From the NCBI RefSeq assembly GCF_900197595.1, contig NZ_FZLO01000001.1, positions 496,001-560,000 on the forward strand: a stretch of DNA of 64,000 nucleotides. Reading direction: 5' to 3'. This document shows, in pieces, positions 1-8,642 of this stretch. Within the stretch, counting starts at the first letter, position 1; every line of letters starts with the position of its first letter. Origin of the DNA: Scatolibacter rhodanostii (GTDB lineage Bacteria; Bacillota; Clostridia; Oscillospirales; Acutalibacteraceae). Made by a program: the position numbers and the translations under genes. The notes beneath the pieces are model-generated. The model was not told where the DNA came from, ran no database searches, and was given only the letters and a program-made list of their open reading frames with translations.

Positions 1-2
1 AA

Positions 3-92
3 ATTGTAGAGAAACATGATGGTTTGCTGGATATTGACTATACAGAAAGCTTCTATTCTATCGAGGTGGCCGTAAAAGAGATTACGAAGTGA
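3..92 (+). CDS. C-terminal end of a GHKL-type sensor histidine kinase (partial)
   Basis: An open frame enters from the left edge and stops at 90-92, giving 29 residues that begin IVEKHDGLLDIDY. This resembles the last strands of the GHKL ATPase domain of membrane sensor kinases, where a conserved V-E-K-x-G-G-x-L-x-I segment is followed by a short strand ending in I/V-x-L. Most of the gene lies outside the window, so neither the sensor part nor the partner regulator can be judged. A strong terminator follows 28 bases after the stop, so this gene ends a transcript. The family call rests on one short motif and is tentative. Confidence 0.45.
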   Translation: MVEKHDGLLDIDYTESFYSIEVAVKEITK

Positions 93-120
93 TTGTTGGG
101 TTACCTCAGTAAGTATATTA

Positions 121-149
121 AATCGGAAGAACTTTTCTTCCGATTTTTT
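121..149 (+). terminator. Intrinsic terminator after the partial kinase gene
   Basis: A perfect 11-bp stem (aatcggaagaa with ttcttccgatt) has a 3-nt loop and runs into six T residues. It closes the transcript entering from the left edge. The remaining 247 bases up to 397 are AT-rich and show no gene; they should contain the promoter of the surface protein, but I could not fix one with confidence. Confidence 0.85.
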
Positions 150-396
150 CTCTGTTTAAATGTAATCGCAAAAATACTGCCAATTTTGTTCGTTTTCTTA
201 CCAGTTTTGCAACTGACCTTGCTATTTATTCGTATTCTTATATAAAATAATATACAGTGTACTTACTTTGCTTATTTCTATAAAGAACGTTAAAAGCGAA
301 CAATAGCTTTATAGAAATTGATCGGTGTGTTATGGTTGGAAAATAAACTCACTGGTTGTGACAACTTTGGCCAACCATCATTTGAGGAGGAGTTTT

Positions 397-3300
397 ATGT
401 ACAGAAAAAAGGCAGTAAAGAGAATATTATCTTTTGCATTGACGGTTCTTTTAGCAATAACGATGTTTCCACAAACGGTACTTGCTGAGGGTGAAGATGC
501 TTCTCTCACAGCAGCCATAAGTGGCGAAATTACTGGCTTTGAGCCGCTAGTAGAGAGCGTCCAAAACCAAACCATATCACTTGGCATTCTGTGGGAGGAA
601 CTAACGTTACCAAATACACTAATAGCTACAGTAAAGACGGCGGAATCTTTACCACAAGCAGAAAATGTGGATAATGACGTTGAGAATAGTTCACAGCAAG
701 TAGTGTCTGTCACATGGTCGTCAGAACCGGAATACATACCGGAAACACCGAATCAATATGTTTTTACGCCCGTGTTGGGCGAGGGTTATACGCTTGCAAA
801 GGGTATTATTTTGCCGGCAATTTCCATCACTACCGTGCAGGAGAAAACAGACACGCAGGTGGACAAAAAAGAAGCCATTGTTTCCATTGTCACGGATTCT
901 AACGAACCGCTTCATCTAAATGAGGGGCAAGCCATAACAAACGATGATTTACTTACCGGTGTCACAGCAGAAGATGAAAACGGCGAATCGATTGAGGTGA
1001 CTGTTCAGAATATGGGCGAACTTGATTTGGAGAATCCTGTGCCAAAAGAGGATTCTGCCCCCTATGTCATCACCTATGCGGCAGAACATCCTGTGAGCCA
1101 AGAGGTTTTCACAGCCACACGAGAAGTGTATGTTACGGCAACCATCATGCCCCTTTCAGCCATAGTACCTATGACCAGCACAACCAACATCATTGACGTC
1201 AGCGACAGCGCAACCCCCTCGGGTGACGGCTGGACATATGCAGACGGTGTGTTCACTGTCACAGGGGATGTGACCATCACAGGCACAACCACCACAAACC
1301 GCATCAAAGTGGCAAGCGGTGCAAGCGTGAATATCACGCTAAACGACGCCGATATTCAAGTGTCAGAGTATTATATCTGTGCGTTTGATATGACCACTGC
1401 AACGGTCAACCTGACACTTGAAGGCAGCAATACGCTCAAAAGCGGTGCTTTTAGAGCAGGTCTGGAAGTACCAACAGGTGCTACGCTGCTTCTTCACGGC
1501 ACGGGTACTTTATCTGCCACGGGCGGTACCTTTAGTGCAGGAATCGGCAGCAGCTTCTACGACGGCACCGACAGCGGCAACATCACCATCACAGGCGGCA
1601 CAGTCATCGCCACGGGTAATCTCGGCGGTGCAGGCATCGGCGGCGGCTACTACGACAATGGCGGCAATATCATCATAACAGGCGGTGATATCAATGCAAA
1701 AGGCGGTGACGCTCACGATGATTCCTATGGCGGTGGTGCAGGCATTGGCGGCGGTGGTGCTGGTGTGATCGGAAACTCGCCACCCTCGGGAAACATCACC
1801 ATAACGGGCAGTGCCAATGTGATTGCCCTCGGAGGGAATAGTCAAAATGCTGGCGGAGGTTCAGGCATCGGTTCAGGAGGAAGCACTAACGAGTTCCGTG
1901 GAATAACTAGTACCTCAGGTTCTGTTGATTCTATCATTATCAACACGACAGGAGCATACATAGCAGCAGGTGGTCAGGGTGTGAACGGCAGAAACGGTGC
2001 AGGTATTGGCAGAGGCGGCCTAGGTTCTCACGAAGTCGGCACAAAAAACCCCCAATACATACCAGAAACAAACGTCGTGGCTCACACGATAACAACTTCG
2101 GCAGGCACAGGTGGAAGCATCTCTCCAAGCGGTGCTGTTTCTGTTATAAACGGTGCAAATGCAGCGTTCACTGTCACAGCCGATATGGGTTATTTAATCG
2201 ACACGGTAACAGTTGGTGATACGCCTCGGGCAGTTGCAAATAAAAGGAATTTTACTTTTACCTTGCCAAATGTGACCGCTGACTCTACTGTGACGGCGAC
2301 TTTTATAAGAGATGATGCCAAAGCCCCTATCATCACAGGCCAACCACAAGGCGGAACCTATCCGATAGGTTCTACAGAGAACCTTACCGTGTCAGCAAAC
2401 ATGTCAGACGAAGGCAATCTTAGCTATCAGTGGTATAGCTGTGATGATAACAGCCAAACAAATACAGCGCCAATATCCGGCGCAACAAATGCAAGCTATG
2501 CATTCAATACTGGGGAACAAAGCGAGCAATATTATTTTTGCATTGTGACCAACACAAATGCAAGTGTCAGTGGAACGCAGACAGCAACCATGAAGAGCAA
2601 TGTTGTTAAGGTAGTGGTTTTTGGTAAGCCCACAGTTTTCATTATTTCTGTACCGGCTGTCAATGCGAACGAAACTTTGTCTCTTACAATTCCGCATATT
2701 TATAGTTATATACCTAACATAGAAATCACTGCACAAGGCTGGGAAATCAGCGCAGACGGCAGCACAGATTGGACAGCATTTAACCCTGCCACCGTCATGA
2801 CTTATGCTCATAACAACCAATATCTGCGCTATTATGCAACCAATGCAGCAGGCACAGGTTATAGCGGCAATACCGTACAGCTTATGGTGAATAAGCTTGA
2901 TTTAATGTTGTCACTCTCGTGTAATAATATCATCTATGGAGAGTCGCCAAATCCCCAATTAAGCGGTAATGTCGGCGGCGGTACCGTAACCTATACATAT
3001 AAAGAGCAGGCTGCACCGAATAATAAATACACAGAAACTGTTCCTACAAACACAGGAAATTATACGGTTCGTGCTTCTGTTGCCGCTACAGATATCTATA
3101 ACGCAAACTCAGCCACAGCAAACTTCAGTATTCTCAGAGCAACGCCTTCTATTGAGCTAACCGCTTCACCGACAAGCGATACTTTAGCTGATGATGAAGT
3201 GACCCTAACGGCAGTGATGACAGGTGTCAATGCAAACGATTACCCAACTGGGGATATCGTGTTCCAAAATGGTGAGACAGTTTTGGGAACAATCTCTCTT

Positions 3301-5640
3301 GTTGAGGGTAAGGCTTCCTTTCCCTGGCAAAATGTGCCTTTCGGCCGACACAACTTGACAGCAAATTATGTCGGCGACAGCAACTATAAAATTGTAAGCG
3401 ACACTCTTTTAAGGTATAACGTTCAAAAGAGACCGCAAGCTGAACTGAACATCATAGGCAGTCCCGAGACCATTACCTACGGTGACGACAGCTTCGATTT
3501 AAGCATCACAGGCGGCAACGGAAACGGTGCTGTGACTTATTCCGTGCAGAGTGGTGACGCCGTTTCAATCAACGACAACATAGTGACCATTGAAAAAGCA
3601 GGTACAGCGGTCATTAAAGCGGTGAAAGCAACCGATAACATCTATAACGAAACTAGCACAACAATTACTCTGACAGTTGAAAAAGCAACGCCATCGATTG
3701 CTTTCACTGCTTCACCGACAAGCGGCAGCTTGGCTGATGATGAAGTTATTCTGACAGCAGTGATGGCAGGTGTCGATGAAGAAGATCATCCCACTGGCAA
3801 TGTTGTCTTTAAGAACGGCAATGAAGAATTGGGAACAATCGCTCTTACAGACGGTGAAGCCTCCTTTACCTGGCAGAATGTGCCTTTTGGTACGCACAAC
3901 TTAACAGCAGAATATATCGGCGACAGCAACTATAGAATTGTAAGCGACAGCATTTTAAGCTATGACGTGCAAAAGAAAAATCAAGCTGAACTGACCATTA
4001 TAGGCAATCCTGAGACTATTGTCTATGGTGATGATAGCTTCACGCTGAGCACCATAGGCGGTAACGGTAATGGTTCTGTGACTTATTCCGTGCAGAGTGG
4101 TGACGCCGTTTCAATCAACGACAACATAGTGACCATTGAGAAAGCTGGCACAGCAGTTATTCAAGCGGTAAAGGCAGCTGACAGTATCTATAACGAAACT
4201 AGCACAACCATCACCCTTACTGTTGAAAAAGCAACACCATCGATTACTCTAACCGCTTCACCCACAAACAGTGGCTTGGCTGATGATGAAGTTATTCTGA
4301 CAGCAGTGATGGCAGGTGTCAATGCTAATGATTATCCCACTGGCAATGTTGTGTTCAAGAATGGCGACACAGTTTTGGAAACAACAGCTCTTACAAACGG
4401 TAAAGCTTCCTTTACTTGGGAAAATGTGCCTTTCGGCACGCACAACTTGACAGCAAATTACGTCGGAGACAGCAACTATACAAGCGCAACCGACAGCATT
4501 TCAAGATATGACGTGCAAAAGAGACCGCAAGCTGAACTGAACATCATAGGCAGTCCCGAGACCATTACCTACGGTGACGACAGCTTCGATTTGAGCATCA
4601 CAGGCGGTAACGGTAATGGTTCTGTGACTTATTCCGTGCAGAGTGGTGACGCCGTTTCGGTCATCGGTGATACTGTGACCATTGAGAAAACAGGTACGGT
4701 GGTCATTCAAGCGGTAAAGGCAGCTGACAGTATCTATAACGCAACTAGCACGACAATTACTTTAACCGTAACTAAAGCCAGACCTACTTTTCAAAAAAAT
4801 CTTAGCGTAGATAATGCCTACATAGGCAAAACGCTTGCAAGTCTTTCGCTCTCTGATTTAGAAGCTTACGGAATTGATAACAAACCTCTTTCTGGTAGTT
4901 TTGCGTGGCAGAATCCTCAAACCGTAATTCAAGGTTCAGCTAAATATCCAGTTGTTTTTACGGCTATGGATGACAATTATGAGAAGGCAACCATTCAAGT
5001 TCAGATAAATCTGGACAAAACAGAGCCTATGATTTACTCGATAAAGGCAATACCTTCTGTAAATGCGGCAAGGCTGGAAGTTGTTGCAGCAGCAGAGACA
5101 CCCCTTAGTTATCAATGGCAGGTACAAGGCTCGTGGATTGATATTCCAGGAGCAACAACAGCTGTTTTTGATTATAGCGGACTCTCTGGCAACCAAGAAT
5201 ATACAGTGCGTGTCATTGTAACAGACGATAACGGAAACAGCACAATATCTGATGCTATTACCTTTAAGACTTCTACAGCTCCTATTACAGGTTTGCCGGA
5301 AAGTCATACGCTAAATAAAGATGGAACGGTAAGCTTCTCTCCTCAACCTACTGGTGGAACTTGGCGTTATGATGACACTTATCTTATTATGAAACAAGAT
5401 GACGGGAACTATCTATTTACAGCCAAAAAAGTAGGTAAAACAACGATGACATATCTTGTGGATAACACCGAATATGCAATTCAGATTACCATTAATGAAA
5501 ATATTTTTCCGCAAACAGGTGATACAAACAACATGAAGTTGTGGATTGCACTGCTTATAATAAGTAGTGCAGGAATCACGGGTATTTTTATGTGGAAAAA
5601 GAAACGGAAGTTTTTATTCATAAATAAATCAAAAAATTAG
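397..5640 (+). CDS. Large repeat-containing, sortase-anchored surface protein
   Basis: The protein has 1747 residues. I chose the ATG at 397 because an AGGAGGAG site sits 5-12 bases upstream and a signal peptide (charged MYRKKAVKR, hydrophobic core, end near VLAEG) follows directly; the longer frame from 325 lacks both. Order: Ig-like N-terminal part; from about residue 265 to 555 a Gly/Ser/Thr-rich beta-helix-like region (IGGG, NITITGG repeats) of the kind seen in clostridial carbohydrate-binding surface proteins; a bacterial surface repeat (about 560-640); Ig-like and MBG-like domains; three 182-residue Ig-like/MBG units at 915-1460; then FPQTG at 1704-1708, a hydrophobic segment and a Lys-rich tail. 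FPQTG is a plausible sortase signal. Role is inferred as cell-wall display or adhesion; ligand unknown. No sortase gene is in the window. Confidence 0.85.
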   Translation: MYRKKAVKRILSFALTVLLAITMFPQTVLAEGEDASLTAAISGEITGFEPLVESVQNQTISLGILWEELTLPNTLIATVKTAESLPQAENVDNDVENSSQQVVSVTWSSEPEYIPETPNQYVFTPVLGEGYTLAKGIILPAISITTVQEKTDTQVDKKEAIVSIVTDSNEPLHLNEGQAITNDDLLTGVTAEDENGESIEVTVQNMGELDLENPVPKEDSAPYVITYAAEHPVSQEVFTATREVYVTATIMPLSAIVPMTSTTNIIDVSDSATPSGDGWTYADGVFTVTGDVTITGTTTTNRIKVASGASVNITLNDADIQVSEYYICAFDMTTATVNLTLEGSNTLKSGAFRAGLEVPTGATLLLHGTGTLSATGGTFSAGIGSSFYDGTDSGNITITGGTVIATGNLGGAGIGGGYYDNGGNIIITGGDINAKGGDAHDDSYGGGAGIGGGGAGVIGNSPPSGNITITGSANVIALGGNSQNAGGGSGIGSGGSTNEFRGITSTSGSVDSIIINTTGAYIAAGGQGVNGRNGAGIGRGGLGSHEVGTKNPQYIPETNVVAHTITTSAGTGGSISPSGAVSVINGANAAFTVTADMGYLIDTVTVGDTPRAVANKRNFTFTLPNVTADSTVTATFIRDDAKAPIITGQPQGGTYPIGSTENLTVSANMSDEGNLSYQWYSCDDNSQTNTAPISGATNASYAFNTGEQSEQYYFCIVTNTNASVSGTQTATMKSNVVKVVVFGKPTVFIISVPAVNANETLSLTIPHIYSYIPNIEITAQGWEISADGSTDWTAFNPATVMTYAHNNQYLRYYATNAAGTGYSGNTVQLMVNKLDLMLSLSCNNIIYGESPNPQLSGNVGGGTVTYTYKEQAAPNNKYTETVPTNTGNYTVRASVAATDIYNANSATANFSILRATPSIELTASPTSDTLADDEVTLTAVMTGVNANDYPTGDIVFQNGETVLGTISLVEGKASFPWQNVPFGRHNLTANYVGDSNYKIVSDTLLRYNVQKRPQAELNIIGSPETITYGDDSFDLSITGGNGNGAVTYSVQSGDAVSINDNIVTIEKAGTAVIKAVKATDNIYNETSTTITLTVEKATPSIAFTASPTSGSLADDEVILTAVMAGVDEEDHPTGNVVFKNGNEELGTIALTDGEASFTWQNVPFGTHNLTAEYIGDSNYRIVSDSILSYDVQKKNQAELTIIGNPETIVYGDDSFTLSTIGGNGNGSVTYSVQSGDAVSINDNIVTIEKAGTAVIQAVKAADSIYNETSTTITLTVEKATPSITLTASPTNSGLADDEVILTAVMAGVNANDYPTGNVVFKNGDTVLETTALTNGKASFTWENVPFGTHNLTANYVGDSNYTSATDSISRYDVQKRPQAELNIIGSPETITYGDDSFDLSITGGNGNGSVTYSVQSGDAVSVIGDTVTIEKTGTVVIQAVKAADSIYNATSTTITLTVTKARPTFQKNLSVDNAYIGKTLASLSLSDLEAYGIDNKPLSGSFAWQNPQTVIQGSAKYPVVFTAMDDNYEKATIQVQINLDKTEPMIYSIKAIPSVNAARLEVVAAAETPLSYQWQVQGSWIDIPGATTAVFDYSGLSGNQEYTVRVIVTDDNGNSTISDAITFKTSTAPITGLPESHTLNKDGTVSFSPQPTGGTWRYDDTYLIMKQDDGNYLFTAKKVGKTTMTYLVDNTEYAIQITINENIFPQTGDTNNMKLWIALLIISSAGITGIFMWKKKRKFLFINKSKN
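3139..4776 (+). repeat. Three in-frame tandem repeats of 546 bp
   Basis: Units begin at 3139, 3685 and 4231 and end at 4776, each exactly 546 bp (182 codons). Each starts with A-T-P-S-I and contains D-Y/H-P-T-G, W-x-N-V-P-F-G and Y-S-V-Q-S-G-D-A-V motifs, and so equals one Ig-like plus one MBG-like domain. Units 1 and 3 share a stretch of over 70 identical bases around 3425-3500 and 4517-4592, while other parts have diverged. That mosaic suggests recombination or gene conversion between units. Confidence 0.93.
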
Positions 5641-5667
5641 AGACACCGGCACACCTCTTTATAGATT

Positions 5668-5706
5668 AAAAACGACGATACAGTTTTTCACTGTATCGTC
5701 GTTTTC
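5668..5706. terminator. Bidirectional terminator between converging genes
   Basis: A near-perfect stem (aaacgacgatacagt with actgtatcgtcgttt) with a 5-nt loop is flanked by A residues on the left and T residues on the right. It can end the surface-protein transcript on plus and the monooxygenase transcript on minus. Confidence 0.85.
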
Positions 5707-5728
5707 TCTACTTTTTAGCAAGTTTTCA

Positions 5729-6019
5729 TTATTCCTCACATGGTTTATAAAGGCTAACATCGATTCCGCCAGTCGTATATGCTCCCAATGTTGGTAATAT
5801 ACTGGTAAAATGTGAAGAAGTATTGTGGGTGTTAATAGCTTCTTGGTCTTTCCAACGTTCAATAAAAGTTAAGATATTAGCATTTGAAAGGTCTTCAAAC
5901 AAGTCATAAGAAATATTGCCTTCTTCTGCGCGGCTTGCTTCGATAAGAGGTTGAACAGCAGCAAGAAAATCTGCTTTACATTCAGGTTTTACAATGTTTT
6001 TTGCAACAATAGTAATCAT
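5729..6019 (-). CDS. Antibiotic biosynthesis monooxygenase (ABM) domain protein
   Basis: This 96-residue protein is a single ABM ferredoxin-like domain, the size typical for the YgiN/YhgC group of putative quinol monooxygenases. Visible family features are the start M-I-T-I-V-A-K, the alpha-helical stretch around residues 17-30, and the F-I-E-R-W-K-D segment followed by an H-x-x-S-x-H-F motif near residues 65-72. These proteins are cofactor-free dimers that oxidise quinols or related aromatics; the actual substrate cannot be read from sequence. A weak purine-rich site (gtaggtc) lies upstream of the ATG. It is transcribed alone, away from the GH27 gene. Confidence 0.75.
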   Translation of the reverse strand: MITIVAKNIVKPECKADFLAAVQPLIEASRAEEGNISYDLFEDLSNANILTFIERWKDQEAINTHNTSSHFTSILPTLGAYTTGGIDVSLYKPCEE

Positions 6020-6103
6020 CTATAGGTGACCTACTTTCTTAAAGATTATAGTATTATTTTACTACTAAATCCGCATAATTTCAATCCTAAGCTAAGTTTA
6101 CTT

Positions 6104-6132
6104 TTGACTTACCAAAATGGATGCAAATCATT
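6104..6132 (+). promoter_or_regulatory. Putative promoter of the GH27 gene
   Basis: TTGACT at 6104-6109 and AATCAT at 6127-6132 are 17 bp apart. The -10 box is a weak match (4 of 6), but the AraR-like operator lies just downstream across the expected start point, the same arrangement as at the kinase promoter. The 5' leader would be about 125 nt. Confidence 0.4.
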
Positions 6133-6134
6133 AA

Positions 6135-6150
6135 ATTTGTCTGTACAAAT
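6135..6150. promoter_or_regulatory. AraR-like operator upstream of the GH27 gene
   Basis: ATTTGTCTGTACAAAT is an inverted repeat with 6-bp arms around a 4-bp centre. It closely resembles, from memory, the AraR box of Bacillus and Clostridia (ATTTGTnCGTACAAAT). A related 16-mer at 10696-10711 (13 of 16 matches) sits at the promoter of the FGGY kinase. No araR gene is in the window, so the regulator is inferred. Confidence 0.55.
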
Positions 6151-6264
6151 AAGCAAAATATAACAAAAAGACATTCCAATTGATGATATTAAGTAGTAAT
6201 ATAAGAAAAAATAAAGAAAATCAAACTTTCTTTATAGGCAAAATTTCTTTTGGGAGGATTAAGT

Positions 6265-7560
6265 ATGAAAAAAAATGAAGTGGCAATGACCCCTCCAATG
6301 GGTTGGAATAGTTGGGATTGCTATGGCCCCTCTGTAAATGAAGAACAACTATTAGGTAACGCAAAGTACATAGCGGATAATCTTAAAGATTATGGCTGGG
6401 GGTATGTTGTCTGTGACATTCAATGGTCTGAACCAACTGCCGGCAAAGAAGGCTGGGCTTATCGACCTTTTGCTCATCTAGATTTAGATCAATATGGCAG
6501 ACAAATACCAGCTGTCAATCGCTTTCCTTCTGCTGCCGATGGAAAAGGCTTTAAGCCAATAGCAGATAAAATTCATGGAATGGGTCTAAAATTTGGAATT
6601 CACATTATGCGTGGTGTTCCTAGATTAGCCGTTCATAAACAACTTCCTGTTCTTGGAACAAACACAACTTGCGATCGAATTGCATCTTCAGACTCAGTGT
6701 GTCGCTGGAACTCAGATATGTATGGTGTCAATTGGCAAAAAGAAGGAGCTCAGGCCTATTACAACTCCATTTTTGCACTCTACGCAGAGTGGGAAGTAGA
6801 CTATGTAAAAGTGGATGACATTTGTAACACAAACGCTTACCCTCATGCACCATATTCAGCTGAAAAAGAAATTGAAATGATTCGCAAAGCCATTGATAAC
6901 AGTGGACGTCAAATGGTTTTAAGTTTGTCGCCAGGTCCAGCTATTATTGAAAAAGCATGGCACTTGAGAAAAAATGCCAATATGTGGCGTATCACCGATG
7001 ATTTTTGGGATGAATGGCATTTGCTGAAAGAAATGTTTGAGCGCTGTGAAGTTTGGCAAAGACAAGTTTCTGAAGGTTGCTGGCCAGACTGTGATATGCT
7101 GCCGCTTGGAAAAATTCGTGTTGCTAGAGATGGAAAAGGTCACTACACACGCTTTACAAAAGACGAGCAAATCACTATGATGACACTGTGGTCAATTTTC
7201 CGTTCTCCGCTGATTTTAGGAGGAGAACTGCGTGACAATGATGATTGGACACTTGCACTTCTTCAAAATGCAGAAGTGTACCGTATGAACAAAGAATCTT
7301 ATGGTGCGGAACAGATTTTCAGAAATGAAGAGACAGCCGCTTGGAAGAGTTTTGATAAAGACGGAAGCGTTTATATTGCTCTCTTTAATTTGTCTGATAG
7401 TGACAGCGAAATAGCAGTTTCATTTGAAGAAGCTGGCCTCACTGGAACAGCTGCTATTTATGACCTGTGGGATAAAGCTACGATAGGAAATGCTGACTCA
7501 GAAATCAAAGCAAACATTCCTATGCACGGAGCTAAGCTTTATAAATTATCAATCAAATAA
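6265..7560 (+). CDS. GH27 glycosidase, alpha-galactosidase family, possibly beta-L-arabinopyranosidase
   Basis: The 431-residue protein is a full-length cytoplasmic GH27 enzyme without a signal peptide. The ATG at 6265 has GGGAGG 8 bases upstream; an upstream TTG at 6250 overlaps that site and is rejected. Seen motifs are T-P-P-M-G-W-N-S-W-D near residue 9, Y-V-K-V-D-D carrying the likely nucleophile Asp, and R-I-T-D-D-F-W carrying the likely acid/base Asp; a short beta-sandwich ends the chain. At residues 50-54 it reads C-D-I-Q-W where alpha-galactosidases usually have D-D-C-W. The family also contains beta-L-arabinopyranosidases, in which an Ile at this place has been linked to arabinose specificity. 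With the AraR-like operator upstream, release of L-arabinose is a real alternative to release of galactose. Confidence 0.85.
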   Translation: MKKNEVAMTPPMGWNSWDCYGPSVNEEQLLGNAKYIADNLKDYGWGYVVCDIQWSEPTAGKEGWAYRPFAHLDLDQYGRQIPAVNRFPSAADGKGFKPIADKIHGMGLKFGIHIMRGVPRLAVHKQLPVLGTNTTCDRIASSDSVCRWNSDMYGVNWQKEGAQAYYNSIFALYAEWEVDYVKVDDICNTNAYPHAPYSAEKEIEMIRKAIDNSGRQMVLSLSPGPAIIEKAWHLRKNANMWRITDDFWDEWHLLKEMFERCEVWQRQVSEGCWPDCDMLPLGKIRVARDGKGHYTRFTKDEQITMMTLWSIFRSPLILGGELRDNDDWTLALLQNAEVYRMNKESYGAEQIFRNEETAAWKSFDKDGSVYIALFNLSDSDSEIAVSFEEAGLTGTAAIYDLWDKATIGNADSEIKANIPMHGAKLYKLSIK

Positions 7561-7577
7561 AGATAACTAATCAATCG

Positions 7578-7614
7578 AAAACAAGCAGTAGAAATATTCT
7601 ACTGCTTGTTTTTA
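7578..7614 (+). terminator. Terminator of the GH27 gene
   Basis: A perfect 15-bp stem (aaaacaagcagtaga with its complement) with a 5-nt loop ends in a run of five T. It lies 18 bases after the stop codon. Confidence 0.9.
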
Positions 7615-7625
7615 TGAATAGACTA

Positions 7626-7654
7626 TTGACAAATATTAAAAAAAGAGATACTCT
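7626..7654 (+). promoter_or_regulatory. Putative promoter of the TPP riboswitch-thiT unit
   Basis: A perfect TTGACA (7626-7631) lies 17 bp before TACTCT (7649-7654). The -10 match is weak. The riboswitch begins about 15 bases later, as expected. Confidence 0.5.
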
Positions 7655-7669
7655 TAATAAGAAAATGAA

Positions 7670-7766
7670 ATAAGGGGAGCTGTTTTACGGCTGAGATTAG
7701 CTTATTGCTTAAACCCTGTGCTTTGGCACGAACCTGATGCGGATAATACCGACGTAGGAAGTATTT
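7670..7766 (+). ncRNA. TPP (THI-element) riboswitch
   Basis: The sequence holds the conserved TPP aptamer blocks in order: GGGG near 7674, CTGAGAT at 7691-7697, an AACCC-type bulge, GAACCTGAT near 7730, GGATAATACC and GACGTAGGAAG. It precedes thiT and is followed by a terminator hairpin, so thiamin pyrophosphate binding would stop transcription before the gene. Confidence 0.95.
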
Positions 7767-7828
7767 CAAACCTTTTAACTTTTATACCTTAGAAATTTGT
7801 ATGTAAAAGTGATGGATTTGTATTGAAA

Positions 7829-7859
7829 CCTTGTCGAGTTATCGATAAGGCTTTTTTTA
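7829..7859 (+). terminator. Riboswitch expression-platform terminator
   Basis: A 9-bp stem (ccttgtcga with tcgataagg, one G-U pair) has a GTTA loop and seven T. It lies between the TPP aptamer and thiT, so it is the likely off-switch. Confidence 0.85.
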
Positions 7860-7919
7860 TTTTTACTGCGCAGTTTCATTCTACAAGTTATAAAAGAAGA
7901 AAAAAAGGAGAAAATAAAA

Positions 7920-8549
7920 ATGACCAAATCAGATAAAACATTTAGAATCGTCTTGGGAGGCATCATGGTTGCCTTATCGGTGGTTCTTTCTTTTGTTAAG
8001 GTATTTGAAATGCCCTATGGTGGATCAATCACACTTTGTTCGATGCTTCCGGTTGCCTTTTATGGCTATCGATATGGTGCAAAGTGGGGAGTAGGAGCAG
8101 CTTTTGTTTACGGTGTTACACAGCTTCTTTTTGGACTTAGCAGTATCAGAGCACTGACCGGTACAGCTGTTATCGGTTCGATTTTATTTGATTACCTAGT
8201 TGCTTTCTCGTTGTTAGGTTTCGCAGGTGTCTTCAAAAAAACAAAATTGTCGCCGCCAATATCTTTTGCCTGTGGAACCATTTTTGTTATCATTCTGCGC
8301 TACATATGCCATATTATTTCTGGGATTATGTGCTATTCTGAATATGCTGAATGGTATTTTTCACAAGAAGGTTTTACCTTTGGCGCATGGGTGCTAGAAA
8401 GGTTTAGCGGTTTTTCACTTTCGCTTCTCTATTCTGCGGTATATAATGCCATGTATATTGTACCAGAAATGATCATTACAGCCGTAGCAGCATTCTTATT
8501 ATTAAAATTTGCTGGCAAAAAGATACTAAACGATACAGTAAAAGGTTGA
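7920..8549 (+). CDS. thiT: ThiT, substrate-binding (S) component of an ECF thiamin transporter
   Basis: The 209-residue membrane protein matches the ThiT/YuaJ family in length and in the Y-G-G-S-I-T-L-C-S-M-L-P motif around residue 37. It has about six hydrophobic segments. S components bind thiamin with high affinity and work with a shared EcfA-EcfA'-EcfT module encoded elsewhere. The ATG has AAAGGAG 6 bases upstream. The TPP riboswitch just upstream independently supports thiamin as the substrate and explains its control. Confidence 0.93.
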   Translation: MTKSDKTFRIVLGGIMVALSVVLSFVKVFEMPYGGSITLCSMLPVAFYGYRYGAKWGVGAAFVYGVTQLLFGLSSIRALTGTAVIGSILFDYLVAFSLLGFAGVFKKTKLSPPISFACGTIFVIILRYICHIISGIMCYSEYAEWYFSQEGFTFGAWVLERFSGFSLSLLYSAVYNAMYIVPEMIITAVAAFLLLKFAGKKILNDTVKG

Positions 8550-8642
8550 GATCGGATAAGAACGGACAGTATAAGATAAGTTTTTTTGGAAAAGCTACGA
8601 AAGTGAGCGGCTATGCTCAGTAAATCTTTCGGAGGTGTTTTC

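Noticed and set aside
1418-1845. Overlapping open frames on both strands inside the surface-protein gene
   Set aside because: They are shadows of the GC-richer glycine-repeat segment, have low-complexity products and lack ribosome sites.
3139-4776. CRISPR-like array
   Set aside because: The repeats are 546 bp, in frame and coding, with no spacers or cas genes.
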